From the NCBI GenBank assembly GCA_946480175.1, contig CAMLIK010000002.1:1-64000 (forward strand): a stretch of DNA of 64,000 nt, in the 5' to 3' direction. This document shows positions 35,353-45,488 of the stretch, piece by piece; the first letter of the stretch is position 1, and every line of letters begins with the position of its first letter. The notes below the pieces were generated by a model. It saw only the letters and a list, made by a program, of their open reading frames with translations. It had not been told where the DNA came from and searched no databases. Source of the DNA: an uncultured Gilliamella sp. (GTDB lineage: Bacteria; Pseudomonadota; Gammaproteobacteria; Enterobacterales; Orbaceae). The translations under genes were made by a program, and so were the position numbers.

Positions 35353-36783
35353 ATGGGAATGAGTATATTAGGAATTGGTTCCGGTATTGATTTGAATGAA
35401 GTATTAGATAATTTAGAAGCAGTTGAAAGAAATCGTCTTACGCCAATCAAAGCGCAACAAAAAGCCGTAAATGACAAAATAAGTGGTTTTGGTAAATTAA
35501 AGAGCGCGTTATCGACGTTTAATAGTGCAACAGCAAAGCTCCAAAAAAAAGAGATCTTCCAACCGCGCACGGTAGTAGGGAATGACAACTATTTTACCAC
35601 AAAGGTAAGTAGTAATGCTCAATTGGGGAATTACACTATTAATGTTGAGCAACTAGCTACCGCTCATAGCGTTGCAACTAACAATTTTAACAAAACAACC
35701 GCATTAGGTAATAGCAACGCAACTCGCACGCTTTCGATTGAACAAGCTAATGGGCAAAAGTTAGATGTCACTTTGTCACAAAACGAGACATCGTTGGAAT
35801 CTATCGCTAATGCAATAAATCAAGCTAAAATCACTAATCCAGATGGCTCAATCAGCGATTCAACCGTAAATGCGACTATTGTCCGTTCTGGAGCAGACAG
35901 CTATCAATTAGTTATTACTTCAAAGGAAACGGGTGAACAACAAACCATTACGTCGATTTCATCCGATGATGATGCGTTAAATTCGTCCATTGGCTTTAAT
36001 ATTAATAACGCATCATCGCCAATGCATGAGGTAACCAGAGCACAAAGCGCGAAATTTACCTTTAATGGTATTGCCATCGAAAATGCATCGAACACAGTTA
36101 AGGATATTATTCCGGGTGTAGATATTACTCTAAAAGCCGTTACGACTACGACACAGAATTTAACCATCGGTGCTGATAATGAAAAAACTCAAGAAGCACT
36201 TAAAGAATGGGTCGATGCATTTAATCAATTACAATCAACAATATCGGAATTAACCAAATACACGGCCAGTGATAGTAGTTCTAGTAGCTCAAATAATAGT
36301 AATGGCCCACTAATTGGTAATTCGACACTGCGTAATGTCGATCAGAGCATTCGTTCTATTTTTGCTAAAGGTCAATCAGGAGAATTTTCCGTACTATCAC
36401 AAATCGGCATTAATATGAGTAAAGAAGGTACGTTAACGATTAATGAAAATGAGCTGAAAAAAGCGCTTAGCGAAAACAATGAAGCTGTCGCAGTCTTGTT
36501 TACTGGGGATGGTGAAACGACCGGTATTGCTAACGAAGTATTTGCTAAAGTAAGTAGCTTTATTGATAGTAACGGTGCAATTGATACCGCAACAAAAGGT
36601 TTAAATACAACGTTAAGATCATTAGATAAGCGTTATGATCAAATTAGCGACTCTATTGAACAAACCATTGATCGTTATCGAGCACAATTTACTAGACTGG
36701 ATATATTAGTCAATGAATTAAATAGCACAAGCACTTACCTAACTACCCAATTTGAAATGATGGCAAATTTAAAGAAGAAATAA
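35353..36783 (+). CDS. fliD: FliD, filament cap protein
   Basis: FliD caps the filament tip and folds flagellin into place. The product has 476 residues (E. coli 468). SILGIGSGIDLNEVLDNLEA at the N-terminus and the C-terminal coiled segment (DKRYDQISDSIEQTIDRYRA and LDILVNELNSTSTYLTTQFE) are typical. The ATG at 35353 is preceded by AGGA. The frame is open back to 35305, but that region overlaps the sigma-28 promoter, so it cannot be coding. fliS follows after 9 bases. Confidence 0.95.
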   Translation: MGMSILGIGSGIDLNEVLDNLEAVERNRLTPIKAQQKAVNDKISGFGKLKSALSTFNSATAKLQKKEIFQPRTVVGNDNYFTTKVSSNAQLGNYTINVEQLATAHSVATNNFNKTTALGNSNATRTLSIEQANGQKLDVTLSQNETSLESIANAINQAKITNPDGSISDSTVNATIVRSGADSYQLVITSKETGEQQTITSISSDDDALNSSIGFNINNASSPMHEVTRAQSAKFTFNGIAIENASNTVKDIIPGVDITLKAVTTTTQNLTIGADNEKTQEALKEWVDAFNQLQSTISELTKYTASDSSSSSSNNSNGPLIGNSTLRNVDQSIRSIFAKGQSGEFSVLSQIGINMSKEGTLTINENELKKALSENNEAVAVLFTGDGETTGIANEVFAKVSSFIDSNGAIDTATKGLNTTLRSLDKRYDQISDSIEQTIDRYRAQFTRLDILVNELNSTSTYLTTQFEMMANLKKK

Positions 36784-36792
36784 GGGACAGTT

Positions 36793-37173
36793 ATGTATAA
36801 AGTAGGTTCTAACGCTTATAAGCAAGTGAATTTAGAAACTAGTGTTAGTCAAGCATCGCCTCATCAATTAATTGTGTTATTATTCGATGGGGCGCTTAAT
36901 GCTATTCGTTTAGCTGATTTACATATGCAAAAAGGTAATATTCCTGATAAAGGTAAAGCGATTTCGAAAGCTATTAATATCATTGATAATGGACTTAAAA
37001 GCAGCCTTGATTTAAATCAAGGCGGTGAAATTGCCGAAAATCTGGATCAACTTTATCAATATATTAGCCAGCAACTTGTTTTGGCTAACTTGCATAATGA
37101 TAGCAAAAAACTGCAAACTTGTTTTGATTTACTTGATAATATTGCCCAAGCATGGCGTGAAATAGCAGAATGA
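36793..37173 (+). CDS. fliS: FliS, flagellin export chaperone
   Basis: FliS binds the C-terminus of FliC and prevents early polymerisation. The 126 residues start MYKVGSNAYKQVNLETSVSQ and include ASPHQLIVLLFDGALNAIRLAD, the family core. The tail ends in LDNIAQAWREIAE. It lies between fliD and fliT as in enterics. Confidence 0.95.
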   Translation: MYKVGSNAYKQVNLETSVSQASPHQLIVLLFDGALNAIRLADLHMQKGNIPDKGKAISKAINIIDNGLKSSLDLNQGGEIAENLDQLYQYISQQLVLANLHNDSKKLQTCFDLLDNIAQAWREIAE

Positions 37174-37189
37174 TGGGGGAGTTTCAACT

Positions 37190-37540
37190 TTGAAAACGTC
37201 TTCGTTGTTAGGGCAATATGCACAACTTGATGAGGTTGTTAAACAAATGTTAGTTGATGCTCAACAAGGAAATTGGGAGTCATTAATCAGTTGGCAAGTT
37301 AAATATCATCAATTAGCTGAAGATATTCGATTAACTGATGATATAACTACTGATATTGATGATATATCATTGCCACAACATGATACCATTCAAATGTATA
37401 TCAATAATATCCTTACTTATCAGCAACAATTACAACAATTGATTCGTACTCGGCATGTTGAACTGAGCAAAGTCATTGGCGAACAGGTGGATTATCAAAC
37501 TAAAATTGCCAGCTATCATGAAATCGCGAATTTAATTTGA
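37190..37540 (+). CDS. fliT: FliT, FliD export chaperone
   Basis: FliT binds FliD for export and, in enterics, also the FlhDC complex to turn it down. The 116 residues are helical, with NWESLISWQVKYHQLAEDI as the recognisable part; overall similarity in this family is weak, so the call rests also on gene order. The start is TTG at 37190, with GGGGGAG 8 bases upstream and no ATG near. Confidence 0.82.
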   Translation: MKTSSLLGQYAQLDEVVKQMLVDAQQGNWESLISWQVKYHQLAEDIRLTDDITTDIDDISLPQHDTIQMYINNILTYQQQLQQLIRTRHVELSKVIGEQVDYQTKIASYHEIANLI

Positions 37541-37710
37541 ATAGAGAATTAAATGTCATTTAGCTTTCTTTGCTATCTAAAATCTAAACGACAATTAATT
37601 ATACTGCTAAGTTGTAGGGACCAATTAAGCTAATCTGCTGTAAATTAATCCCTAAAATACTGTGCTTTTTAACTAAAATAGTTAATTGATAAGTTAACTT
37701 TAAAAGCTGT

Positions 37711-38022
37711 TTAAATATTCATATTCATGATTTCTTGATACGCAGCCACTAATTTATTACGAAATTGAATACCAAATTGTAATGAAATAGATGACTTTTG
37801 CATATTCACCATCACTTCATTCAACGAGATGTTAGGTTCACCCATCTCGAAGGCTTGAGCCTGTTTGCTAGCCTGTAATTGAACTTGGTTGATTTTATCT
37901 AATGCCATTTTAAATTCGGCTATAAAACTCGGTTCTTTGTTTATTGGTTGATTATTCAACTGCTGTTCTGGAAAGTCTAATTTAGCTAATGTTGCGCTAC
38001 TAAAGGCATTAATGCTGTCCAT
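37711..38022 (-). CDS. fliE: FliE, MS ring-rod adapter
   Basis: FliE links the MS ring to the rod. The 103 residues end with ISLNEVMVNMQKSSISLQFG and the conserved RNKLVAAYQEIMNMNI. It is alone on the reverse strand and diverges from fliF over 178 bases, as in enterics, where both directions are FlhDC-dependent. The gap to fliT (37541-37710) has imperfect inverted repeats (TAGGGA at 37615 with TCCCTA at 37649). Confidence 0.95.
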   Translation of the reverse strand: MDSINAFSSATLAKLDFPEQQLNNQPINKEPSFIAEFKMALDKINQVQLQASKQAQAFEMGEPNISLNEVMVNMQKSSISLQFGIQFRNKLVAAYQEIMNMNI

Positions 38023-38200
38023 AATAATAAAGGCCTATTTTCATCTTTTTAATTAAATTGAAAATTAAATTATCATAAAGATAATTATCTAAAAGCGATA
38101 ACTAAAGGGTAAAGGGTGTGCTTTTTTAGCTATTGATTTTTTTAAATGGACAGATAATAGACTATAGAATTAATCTAGCCTGTTTAGAATTAGGATATAT

Positions 38201-39898
38201 ATGGATAGCCAAACTGCGGGTAACAACAAAGGCGAATCAGTATTAGATAAGTTACCTTTTATCAATCAATTAAAACAAAATCGTAAAATGCTGCTCCTTA
38301 TTTTAGGAGTAATTATAATTGCTATTAGTAGTATTATCTATTTATGGATTAAAAATGATAATTACGGCGTACTATATAGTAATTTAAATGATAAAGATGG
38401 TGGTGAAATCATCAGCCAACTTGAAAAGATGAACATCCCTTATAAATTTTCTTCCGCTGGCACGACCATCTTGATTCCGGATGACAAAATTTATGATACT
38501 CGCTTGAAAATGGCCCAACAGGGTTTACCAAAAGGCGGATCTATTGGTTTTGAGTTGCTCGACAAAGAAAGTTTCGGTATGAGTCAATTCAATGAACAAA
38601 TTAACTATCAACGAGCTTTAGAAGGCGAATTATCGAGGACCATTTCGATTATTAGCAGTGTTGATGAAGCCCGAGTGCATTTAGCCATGCCTAAACCTTC
38701 TTTATTTGTTAGAGAAAGAAAATTCCCTTCTGCATCTGTCGCATTAACGTTATTACCTGGTCGTAGTTTATCTCAAGGTCAAATTGACGCTATTATTCAC
38801 TTAATTTCAAGCAGTGTACCGGAATTACAAGCAGATAAAGTAACGATTATTGATCAAAAAGGTAATTTACTGACTGGTGAGCAATTCCGTGACAATAGCA
38901 TTAATATTGCCCAATTGGAGTATGGTGAACGAATAGAAAATTCAACGCGTGAACGCGTCGAAAGGATTATCATACCTATATTAGGTAAGCAAAATGTTAA
39001 AGTGCAAGTTAATGCAGACATTGACTTTAGTCGACAAGAATCAACAGCGGAAATCTATGATCCTAATAGTGATGTTGCCAATCAAACGATTCGTAGCAAA
39101 CAAGAAGTTGATAATCGTCAATTAACATCAAGCGATACTAGTAGTGGTGTACCAGGTGCTTTAACGAATCAACCTGTTCCAACCCCTAGTGCACCAATTG
39201 ATGGTGAAAATGAACCAAAAGATAACGATAAAGACGAACAGCAAAAAATGTATCATTTGCAATCGAATAGTACATTAAATTATGAAGTTAATCGTCAGGT
39301 AATTCATAGCAAGATTCCAGAGGGACGCATCAAGCGCTTATCGGTGGCGATTTTAGTTAATTATAAATTTGTCTCAACCAATGAAACACAATCTTCAAAT
39401 GAAGAAAGTTCAAATAATGAGGATAAAGATAATAACGCAACTGAAAAATGGGTAAAACTCGATCAAGAAGAACTTGCTAATATTGAAGCACTTGCGCGCC
39501 AAGCTATGGGATTTTCAGATGCACGAGGTGATTCTTTAACCGTAGCTAATTTGAAATTTACCGATCAAATTTTAGATGAAGGAAGTGACAAAATACTATT
39601 TTGGGAAAAACATGAATTATACGATATGGTAAAAACAGGTCTTAAATATTTAATTTACATTTTAGTAGCATGGTATGCATGGCGCAAAGTACTACGTCCA
39701 TTGTGGATTAGATTAAAAGCTGAATATTTGAAGATTTTTGATAAAAAAGAACCTGATAGTAAGCCATCTGAGATTGTCTTAACCACTGAAGATAATGTAC
39801 AACAACAGCAACGTATCCGTGAAATTGTTGGAAAAGATCCTCGCGTAATGGCACTTATTATTCGTGGTTGGATGAGTAAAAAGGATAAGAAAAAATGA
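38201..39898 (+). CDS. fliF: FliF, MS-ring protein
   Basis: FliF builds the MS ring in the inner membrane and holds the switch. The 565 residues (E. coli 552) have membrane segments at about 30-50 (MLLLILGVIIIAISSIIYLW) and about 480-500. Between them lie the ring-building domains, with YQRALEGELSRTI and ARVHLAMPKPSLFVRE. The cytoplasmic tail binds FliG. A Ser/Asn/Glu-rich insert (near 395-415) varies in the family. The stop overlaps the fliG start (ATGA). Confidence 0.96.
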   Translation: MDSQTAGNNKGESVLDKLPFINQLKQNRKMLLLILGVIIIAISSIIYLWIKNDNYGVLYSNLNDKDGGEIISQLEKMNIPYKFSSAGTTILIPDDKIYDTRLKMAQQGLPKGGSIGFELLDKESFGMSQFNEQINYQRALEGELSRTISIISSVDEARVHLAMPKPSLFVRERKFPSASVALTLLPGRSLSQGQIDAIIHLISSSVPELQADKVTIIDQKGNLLTGEQFRDNSINIAQLEYGERIENSTRERVERIIIPILGKQNVKVQVNADIDFSRQESTAEIYDPNSDVANQTIRSKQEVDNRQLTSSDTSSGVPGALTNQPVPTPSAPIDGENEPKDNDKDEQQKMYHLQSNSTLNYEVNRQVIHSKIPEGRIKRLSVAILVNYKFVSTNETQSSNEESSNNEDKDNNATEKWVKLDQEELANIEALARQAMGFSDARGDSLTVANLKFTDQILDEGSDKILFWEKHELYDMVKTGLKYLIYILVAWYAWRKVLRPLWIRLKAEYLKIFDKKEPDSKPSEIVLTTEDNVQQQQRIREIVGKDPRVMALIIRGWMSKKDKKK

Positions 39899-40893
39899 AT
39901 TTTACCGACGCACAAAAAGCAGCAACAATTATAATGGTCTTGGGCGAAGAGCTCGCAGCGCAAGTTATGCAATTATTAAATAGTAGAGAAGTTCAACAAA
40001 TTAGTAGCGCCATGGTAGGGTTACCTCAGTTAACGCAAGAGGATCTTAGAAATGTTCTTGGTGAATGTAGAACAACGCTTGATCATTGTGCAGTATTAAA
40101 CACCGATACTAATAGTTATTTGCGATCCGTTCTAGAAAAGTCTATAGGTAGTGATAGAGCCACTCGCCTGCTTGATGAACTATTAGATACCTATGAAGAA
40201 GATACAACTGATGGTTTAAAAATGCTTAACTTTGTCGATGCGGCTCGAGCAGTTGATTTAATCAAAAAAGAGCATCCACAAATTATTGCCACCATATTAA
40301 TTCATTTAAATCGTGATTTAGCCGCCGAAATTTTAAATCTATTTGATGACGATTTACGTAATGATGTTACACTGCGTATTGCTACTTTCAAAGGAATAGA
40401 GCCTTCCGCGTTAGACGTCCTATCGACGTCGTTATCAACTTTATTGCATGGACAAAATATTAAACTTAATAATATGGGTGGTGTTCGTACCGCTGCAGAA
40501 ATCATTAATTTAATGAAATCACAACAAGAAGAGCTTGTTATCAATGCGTTACGAGATTATGACAACGATCTGGCACAAAAAATCATTGATGAAATGTTCT
40601 TATTTGAAACACTTATTGAAGTGGATGACAGAAGTATTCAACGTCTTCTTAAAGAGATAGATAATGAAACCTTGATCATTGCGATGAAAGGTGCGTCAGA
40701 AGAATTACGCGAGAAACTCTTGTCCAATATGTCACAACGTGCTGCTTCAATAATGCGTGAAGATTTACAAAATAGACCACCAGTGCGCATGTCGCAAGTC
40801 GAAACCGAACAAAAGAAAATTGTGGTTATTGCACGACGTTTAGCCGAGGCAGGTGAGATAATCATAAATGGTGGTGATGATGAATATGTGTAA
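39895..40893 (+). CDS. fliG: FliG, motor switch protein
   Basis: FliG is the rotor part that meets MotA. The 332 residues match E. coli (331). HPQIIATILIHLNRDLAAEI is the EHPQTIA-type middle-domain motif (here KEHPQIIA), and the C-terminal torque helix shows DDRSIQRLLKEIDNETLIIA with MKGASEELREKLLSNMSQRA. It overlaps fliF by 4 bases and fliH by about 10-26 bases. Confidence 0.97.
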   Translation: MNFTDAQKAATIIMVLGEELAAQVMQLLNSREVQQISSAMVGLPQLTQEDLRNVLGECRTTLDHCAVLNTDTNSYLRSVLEKSIGSDRATRLLDELLDTYEEDTTDGLKMLNFVDAARAVDLIKKEHPQIIATILIHLNRDLAAEILNLFDDDLRNDVTLRIATFKGIEPSALDVLSTSLSTLLHGQNIKLNNMGGVRTAAEIINLMKSQQEELVINALRDYDNDLAQKIIDEMFLFETLIEVDDRSIQRLLKEIDNETLIIAMKGASEELREKLLSNMSQRAASIMREDLQNRPPVRMSQVETEQKKIVVIARRLAEAGEIIINGGDDEYV

Positions 40894-41650
40894 TCAACCC
40901 CATACATTGGGTTGGAAACCATTACATTTTCAAGAATTGGCGCGGATGGAATTATCACCATTAGCAAGTCAATCTGAGTTGGAAGACTTGCAGGAAAATA
41001 AGCAGCAATCCGAGCAAGAAGAAGATAAGATTAGTATTAATACTGACGATCCTAAAATTGCTTTAGAACTCGAAAATATTAAACAACAAGCAAGAGAACA
41101 AGCCTACCAGGAAGGATTTAATCAGGGTAAAGAAGAAGGTTTTAATATTGGTAAACAAGCAGGTTATGAGGAAGGATTAGCAATAGGCAAGCAAGAAGGT
41201 CTTGAAAAAATAGAACAACAATTAAATGAAGAAAAGTTAAATAGTGCAAATTCAATCAAAAAGCTAGCAAATAGCTTTATGCAATCAGTTAATCAAATTA
41301 ATGAAACTGTTACTCCAAAATTGTTCGATTTAGCTTTACTTGCTGCCGAAAAGACGGTTGGTTCACTACCGAATGTAAAACAAAAACAATTGATGCATAC
41401 CATTAAAGCAGTTATTGAACAAACGCTAATCGTCGATCCGCCAATGACGATTCGATTAAATCCAAATGACTTTGTATGGCTTGAACCACTGCTGAATGAT
41501 GAAATTGAGCGAAATGAGTGGCAGTTTATCGCCGATGCAAGTATTGAATTGGGTGGTTGCAAAATATTTACTCAAACTAATGAGATCGATGCAAGTGTCA
41601 ATAATCACTGGCAAATTATTTCAGATAGTGTGCATGGAGATGAGAGTTAA
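40868..41650 (+). CDS. fliH: FliH, regulator of the export ATPase
   Basis: FliH binds FliI and links it to the switch. The product has up to 260 residues. The family's glycine repeat is plain at about 75-110, with [20 protein letters not shown], a helix-packing GxxxG stretch. The C-terminal part (about 140-260) resembles the ATP-synthase delta-like domain and ends with [20 protein letters not shown]. The start is uncertain: ATG codons at 40868, 40877, 40880 and 40886 are all in frame, inside the end of fliG; 40886 has the best spacing to the upstream GGTGG. Confidence 0.9.
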   Translation: MVVMMNMCNQPHTLGWKPLHFQELARMELSPLASQSELEDLQENKQQSEQEEDKISINTDDPKIALELENIKQQAREQAYQEGFNQGKEEGFNIGKQAGYEEGLAIGKQEGLEKIEQQLNEEKLNSANSIKKLANSFMQSVNQINETVTPKLFDLALLAAEKTVGSLPNVKQKQLMHTIKAVIEQTLIVDPPMTIRLNPNDFVWLEPLLNDEIERNEWQFIADASIELGGCKIFTQTNEIDASVNNHWQIISDSVHGDES

Positions 41651-41651
41651 G

Positions 41652-43034
41652 GTGGAATTTTGTAGGCAGTGGTCAACTAAAATAGATAATGCGATTCAAA
41701 AATTACAACCAGTATCATTAATTCGTCAATATGGTCGATTGGTTAAAGCATCTGGACTAGTTTTAGAAGCCGTCGGTTTAAAACTGCCTTTAGGTTCTAA
41801 TTGTTTTGTTGAACGGCAATTAGAAGGTAAAATCCAAGCCGTTGAGTGTGAGGTTATCGGTTTTAATGGAAAAACCTTATATCTAATGCCATTTGAATCC
41901 ACTGATGGCATATTATTAGATGCTAGAGTGTATACATCACAGTATGATTTAACCCATTTTAGCCATAAAGTTCTACCCATTGGCATTGGTTTATTAGGTC
42001 GAGTTGTCGATGCAATGGGCAAACCTCTTGATGGTAAACCATTACCGGAACATATTGAATTTGAGGGATTAATCAATAAATCATTAAACCCTCTAGCTCG
42101 TACTCCAATTCATCAAGTTTTAGATGTTGGTATTCGAGCCATTAATGCCTTATTAACTGTTGGTCAAGGTCAACGAATGGGGCTTTTTGCCGGCTCTGGA
42201 GTCGGTAAAAGTGTGTTATTAGGTATGATGGCTCGATATACCAAAGCCGATATTATCGTGGTTGGTTTAATCGGTGAACGAGGGCGGGAAGTAAAGGATT
42301 TTATCGAAAATATTCTAGGTGAACAAGGCCTAGCTCGTTCGGTTGTCGTTGCCGCACCAGCGGATGTATCGCCATTATTGCGTCTGCAAGGCGCGGCATA
42401 CGCAACTAAGATCGCCGAAAATTTTCGCGACCAAGGATTTAATGTGTTACTTATCATGGATTCATTAACGCGATACGCCATGGCACAACGTGAAATAGCT
42501 TTAGCAATTGGTGAACCGCCAGCCACTAAAGGATATCCACCCTCAGTATTTGCAAAATTACCCGCATTAGTTGAACGAGCAGGTAATGACGCAACAGGTA
42601 AAGGAGCAATTACCGCTTTTTATACCGTACTAACCGAAGGTGATGATCAACAAGATCCTATTGCTGATTCGGCAAGAGCGATTCTTGACGGTCATATTGT
42701 TTTATCCCGTTCTCTTGCTGAATCGGGTCATTATCCCGCTATTGATATTGAAGCATCAATAAGTCGTGTAATGACAGATTTAACTAAACCTGAGGATGAA
42801 AAAAAATCACGATTATTTAAACAATTATTTTCAAGTTTCCAGCGAAATCGTGACTTGATTAATGTTGGTGCTTATGTAGCAGGAACCGATCCTTTATTAG
42901 ATAAAGCGATATTACTTTTTCCTGCTATGCAGCAATTTTTACAACAAGGAATTAATGAGCATTGTAGTTATCAAGATGCTTATCAACAATTAGTTAATAT
43001 TGTTGATCAAAACGGAGATGTTAGGAAAGAATAA
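41652..43034 (+). CDS. fliI: FliI, flagellum-specific ATPase
   Basis: FliI is the hexameric ATPase of the export apparatus. Walker A is [11 protein letters not shown], Walker [12 protein letters not shown], and [17 protein letters not shown] is the F1-like block. Length is 460 residues (E. coli 457). I chose a GTG at 41652: the aligned enteric N-terminus has the same length, and GAGAG lies 5 bases upstream. ATG codons at 41640 and 41634 are in frame but inside fliH. The reading frame is open further back to 41496, without homology. Confidence 0.95.
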   Translation: MEFCRQWSTKIDNAIQKLQPVSLIRQYGRLVKASGLVLEAVGLKLPLGSNCFVERQLEGKIQAVECEVIGFNGKTLYLMPFESTDGILLDARVYTSQYDLTHFSHKVLPIGIGLLGRVVDAMGKPLDGKPLPEHIEFEGLINKSLNPLARTPIHQVLDVGIRAINALLTVGQGQRMGLFAGSGVGKSVLLGMMARYTKADIIVVGLIGERGREVKDFIENILGEQGLARSVVVAAPADVSPLLRLQGAAYATKIAENFRDQGFNVLLIMDSLTRYAMAQREIALAIGEPPATKGYPPSVFAKLPALVERAGNDATGKGAITAFYTVLTEGDDQQDPIADSARAILDGHIVLSRSLAESGHYPAIDIEASISRVMTDLTKPEDEKKSRLFKQLFSSFQRNRDLINVGAYVAGTDPLLDKAILLFPAMQQFLQQGINEHCSYQDAYQQLVNIVDQNGDVRKE

Positions 43035-43498
43035 TGGTTAATCAATATAATGGTAAATTAGCCTTTTTAACATTAAAAAAGCTAGCTGAAAAATCAGTCG
43101 ATGACAATTTGATTAAATTAAAACGTATGCATGATAATAAGCTTAATACGCAATCACAACTAGATGTTTTAAATAATTATTATAACGAATACCAGCAACG
43201 CCTAAATAATGCATTAACAAATGGCATTAAAGGATCTGAACTTAGTAATTTTAATGCCTTCATTAACGCCATAGAGCAAGGTATAGTACAACAGAAAAAG
43301 TTATTATTAACTTTGGATATAAAACAAAAACAACTTACTAATGAGCTTAATCAATCACAAAAAAGTCTCAATACTTATACTACTTTGCTAGATAAACAAC
43401 ATAAAGCGCATTTAGTACAGCAAAATCGTTTACAACAAAAACTAACGGACGAGTTTGCTCAGCAGCAATTTGCAAGGAAAATACAGAATGAATATTAA
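43034..43498 (+). CDS. fliJ: FliJ, export apparatus coiled-coil protein
   Basis: FliJ sits in the centre of the FliI ring and passes chaperones on. The 154 residues are nearly all coiled coil, rich in Gln, Lys and Leu (for example LLTLDIKQKQLTNELNQSQK). Its ATG overlaps the fliI stop by one base. Sequence is poorly conserved in this family; position between fliI and fliK supports the call. Confidence 0.9.
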   Translation: MVNQYNGKLAFLTLKKLAEKSVDDNLIKLKRMHDNKLNTQSQLDVLNNYYNEYQQRLNNALTNGIKGSELSNFNAFINAIEQGIVQQKKLLLTLDIKQKQLTNELNQSQKSLNTYTTLLDKQHKAHLVQQNRLQQKLTDEFAQQQFARKIQNEY

Positions 43499-44831
43499 TC
43501 AGTTTAGCATTACTCCATTGATATCATCTCAACTATTAGAATTAAACGATAATAATTTATCGGTTATTGAGAGTGACTTTTTTCAACAGTTATTACAATT
43601 CAATGACAATGAAAAACCACAATTAGACAAGCACGATAATGAAGATGTAGCTGACTTACTCCCAACGTTTAAAGAGGAAAAATCCAATAAAGAAGATAAA
43701 AACGATAGTGATGCATTAATTACGTTGTTTGTTCCACCATTGTTAAATTCACAACTTGAACAACCATCCACGTTGTTGATAGCAAAGGAGCAATTAACTG
43801 AGCAAACTGAGCAAATAGATAATAACAAACCTCTATTGGAAACTAATCTAAAAAAAATTGATAGACTATTAGAGGTCAATCCATCTGAGGTGGATAAGCA
43901 ACTTATTGATATTGATCGCGATATTGCTCTTGATAACAAAGCCTCAGAAATTCTTACCTCAATTAACAATAGTGAACAATTAATCACCAAAACAAATGAA
44001 CATAACGACAATAATTTGCTACCGACTAAAAATATTCAACATCAAACGACCAAAAGTACAAACTTATTTGAAACGGTAAAAACTGAACAAATTTCGCAAG
44101 AAAGTCATCCTAAAAATATCGAGACAAGTGTTGTTAATACTGTTTTAGAACAGTCTATCACTGATAATCATTCTGATAGTAATATTACTAATTCTCATCA
44201 AGAATCGACGTTATTAACAACCCCTAAAAATATCGAGACAAGTGTTGTTAATACAGTTTTAGAACAATCTATCAATGATAATCAATCTGATAGTAATATT
44301 ACTAATTCTAATCAAGAATCGACGTTATTAACAACTGTAGTAAACAGCCAGGTTCCATCGCCCTCTTCACCATCAGTAGCTGTTGCTCAATTAAATATGA
44401 CTTTACCAATGCCAATGGATATTGCTAAATGGCAAGCGTCATTAAATGAACAAATTAGTTTAATTACTCGGCAGGGTATTCAAAATGCGGAAATAAAATT
44501 ACACCCGGAAGAATTAGGCTCATTACATATTAAGTTAGCAATGATAGATGAGAAAATGGATCTTCATATGACCGTTGCTCATAATGTGGTTAAAAGCGTT
44601 TTAGAATTAGCTTTGCCACAATTAAGAACTTCACTTGAAGAACAGGGCATTACATTACAACAAACAAATATTAGTGATTCTTCAATGATGGATGATTCCA
44701 AACAGTCGACATCTTATAGGCAAAAACAACAATTTGAACCTGAATTATTTTTAGATGACGAAAAACAAGCTAAACAAGAATCTAGCCATAATACAGATGT
44801 TATTCAATCAGGATTAAGTATTTTTGCCTAA
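43488..44831 (+). CDS. fliK: FliK, hook-length ruler protein
   Basis: FliK measures the hook and triggers the FlhB switch. The product has 447 residues (E. coli 375). The C-terminal switch domain is clear (about 345-425): IQNAEIKLHPEELGSLHIKL followed by a conserved amphipathic helix. The N-terminal ruler part is acidic, low in hydrophobics, and contains a 38-residue tandem duplication. The ATG at 43488 has AAGGA 9 bases upstream and overlaps the end of fliJ by 11 bases. Confidence 0.94.
   Translation: MNINQFSITPLISSQLLELNDNNLSVIESDFFQQLLQFNDNEKPQLDKHDNEDVADLLPTFKEEKSNKEDKNDSDALITLFVPPLLNSQLEQPSTLLIAKEQLTEQTEQIDNNKPLLETNLKKIDRLLEVNPSEVDKQLIDIDRDIALDNKASEILTSINNSEQLITKTNEHNDNNLLPTKNIQHQTTKSTNLFETVKTEQISQESHPKNIETSVVNTVLEQSITDNHSDSNITNSHQESTLLTTPKNIETSVVNTVLEQSINDNQSDSNITNSNQESTLLTTVVNSQVPSPSSPSVAVAQLNMTLPMPMDIAKWQASLNEQISLITRQGIQNAEIKLHPEELGSLHIKLAMIDEKMDLHMTVAHNVVKSVLELALPQLRTSLEEQGITLQQTNISDSSMMDDSKQSTSYRQKQQFEPELFLDDEKQAKQESSHNTDVIQSGLSIFA
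44109..44336 (+). repeat. Two 114-bp tandem copies in fliK
   Basis: Copies at 44109-44222 and 44223-44336 each encode 38 residues beginning PKNIETSVVNTVLEQSI and ending QESTLLTT (the second copy starts PKNIET too). They differ at a handful of bases. The unit length keeps the frame. Confidence 0.93.
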
Positions 44832-45012
44832 ATAATAGTTATGACAATGATGCGAAGGGTTAATAATTGAGAATTAAAAAGATTGAATAAGTACTGTTTT
44901 TATTGCCTATTCATTGAATTAATTCTTAAACGATGATTTATCATTTTTACGTTTTTTGGCTATTCAGACAGCTATAGCCATTTCATTTAATTTCACTGAG
45001 ACGATAATAAAT

Positions 45013-45483
45013 ATGCCAACTAACAAAAAAAAAATAAGTATTTTAAATTTAATACTTATTCTAATTGCATTATTAGCAATCGGTTTCGCTGCTTATTTAT
45101 GGTTTAACAAGCAACCTAACAAGACAGCAGAGATAAAAAAAGAGGAGCCGGAAGTGTTAGCTCCAGTCTTTTTAACATTAAAACCATTTACCCTTTCACT
45201 ACCACCTTCTGAAAATAATTTAGAGGCAAATAAAGTTCTATATATTGGTATGGTATTACGAATTGCAGACGAAGAACAAAAAAGCATATTGTTAGAATAT
45301 CTGCCAGAAATAAGAAGTGATATATTGTTGTTAACATCAAAACAGTATATTAATAATTTAAAGACAGAGTCCGGCAAGCTTGAATTAAAAGAACAAATAA
45401 AAGCAGCATTATCTCGTCAATACGATGCAAAACATTCAATAAAAATTGATGAAGTGTTATTCACCGATTTCATTGTAAGGTAA
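45013..45483 (+). CDS. fliL: FliL, basal-body stator-associated protein
   Basis: FliL surrounds the stator and affects torque and output. The 156 residues have a basic N-terminus, one membrane segment (ILNLILILIALLAIGFAAYL) and a periplasmic stomatin-like domain with YIGMVLRIADEEQKSILLEY. The ATG at 45013 gives the normal length; the frame upstream to 44956 lacks homology. fliL heads the run fliLMNOPQR. The 181-base gap before it must hold a promoter. Confidence 0.93.
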   Translation: MPTNKKKISILNLILILIALLAIGFAAYLWFNKQPNKTAEIKKEEPEVLAPVFLTLKPFTLSLPPSENNLEANKVLYIGMVLRIADEEQKSILLEYLPEIRSDILLLTSKQYINNLKTESGKLELKEQIKAALSRQYDAKHSIKIDEVLFTDFIVR

Positions 45484-45488
45484 TTATT

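Noticed and set aside
37541..37710. Imperfect inverted repeats between fliT and fliE as a structured RNA
   Set aside because: The TAGGGA/TCCCTA stem is interrupted and the TTAACT/AGTTAA hairpin is short; more likely a weak terminator region.
44981..45007. Possible sigma-28 promoter before fliL (GACGATAA at 45000)
   Set aside because: The -10 fits 7 of 8 bases, but no acceptable -35 stands 10-12 bases upstream, and the fliL operon is normally FlhDC-dependent.
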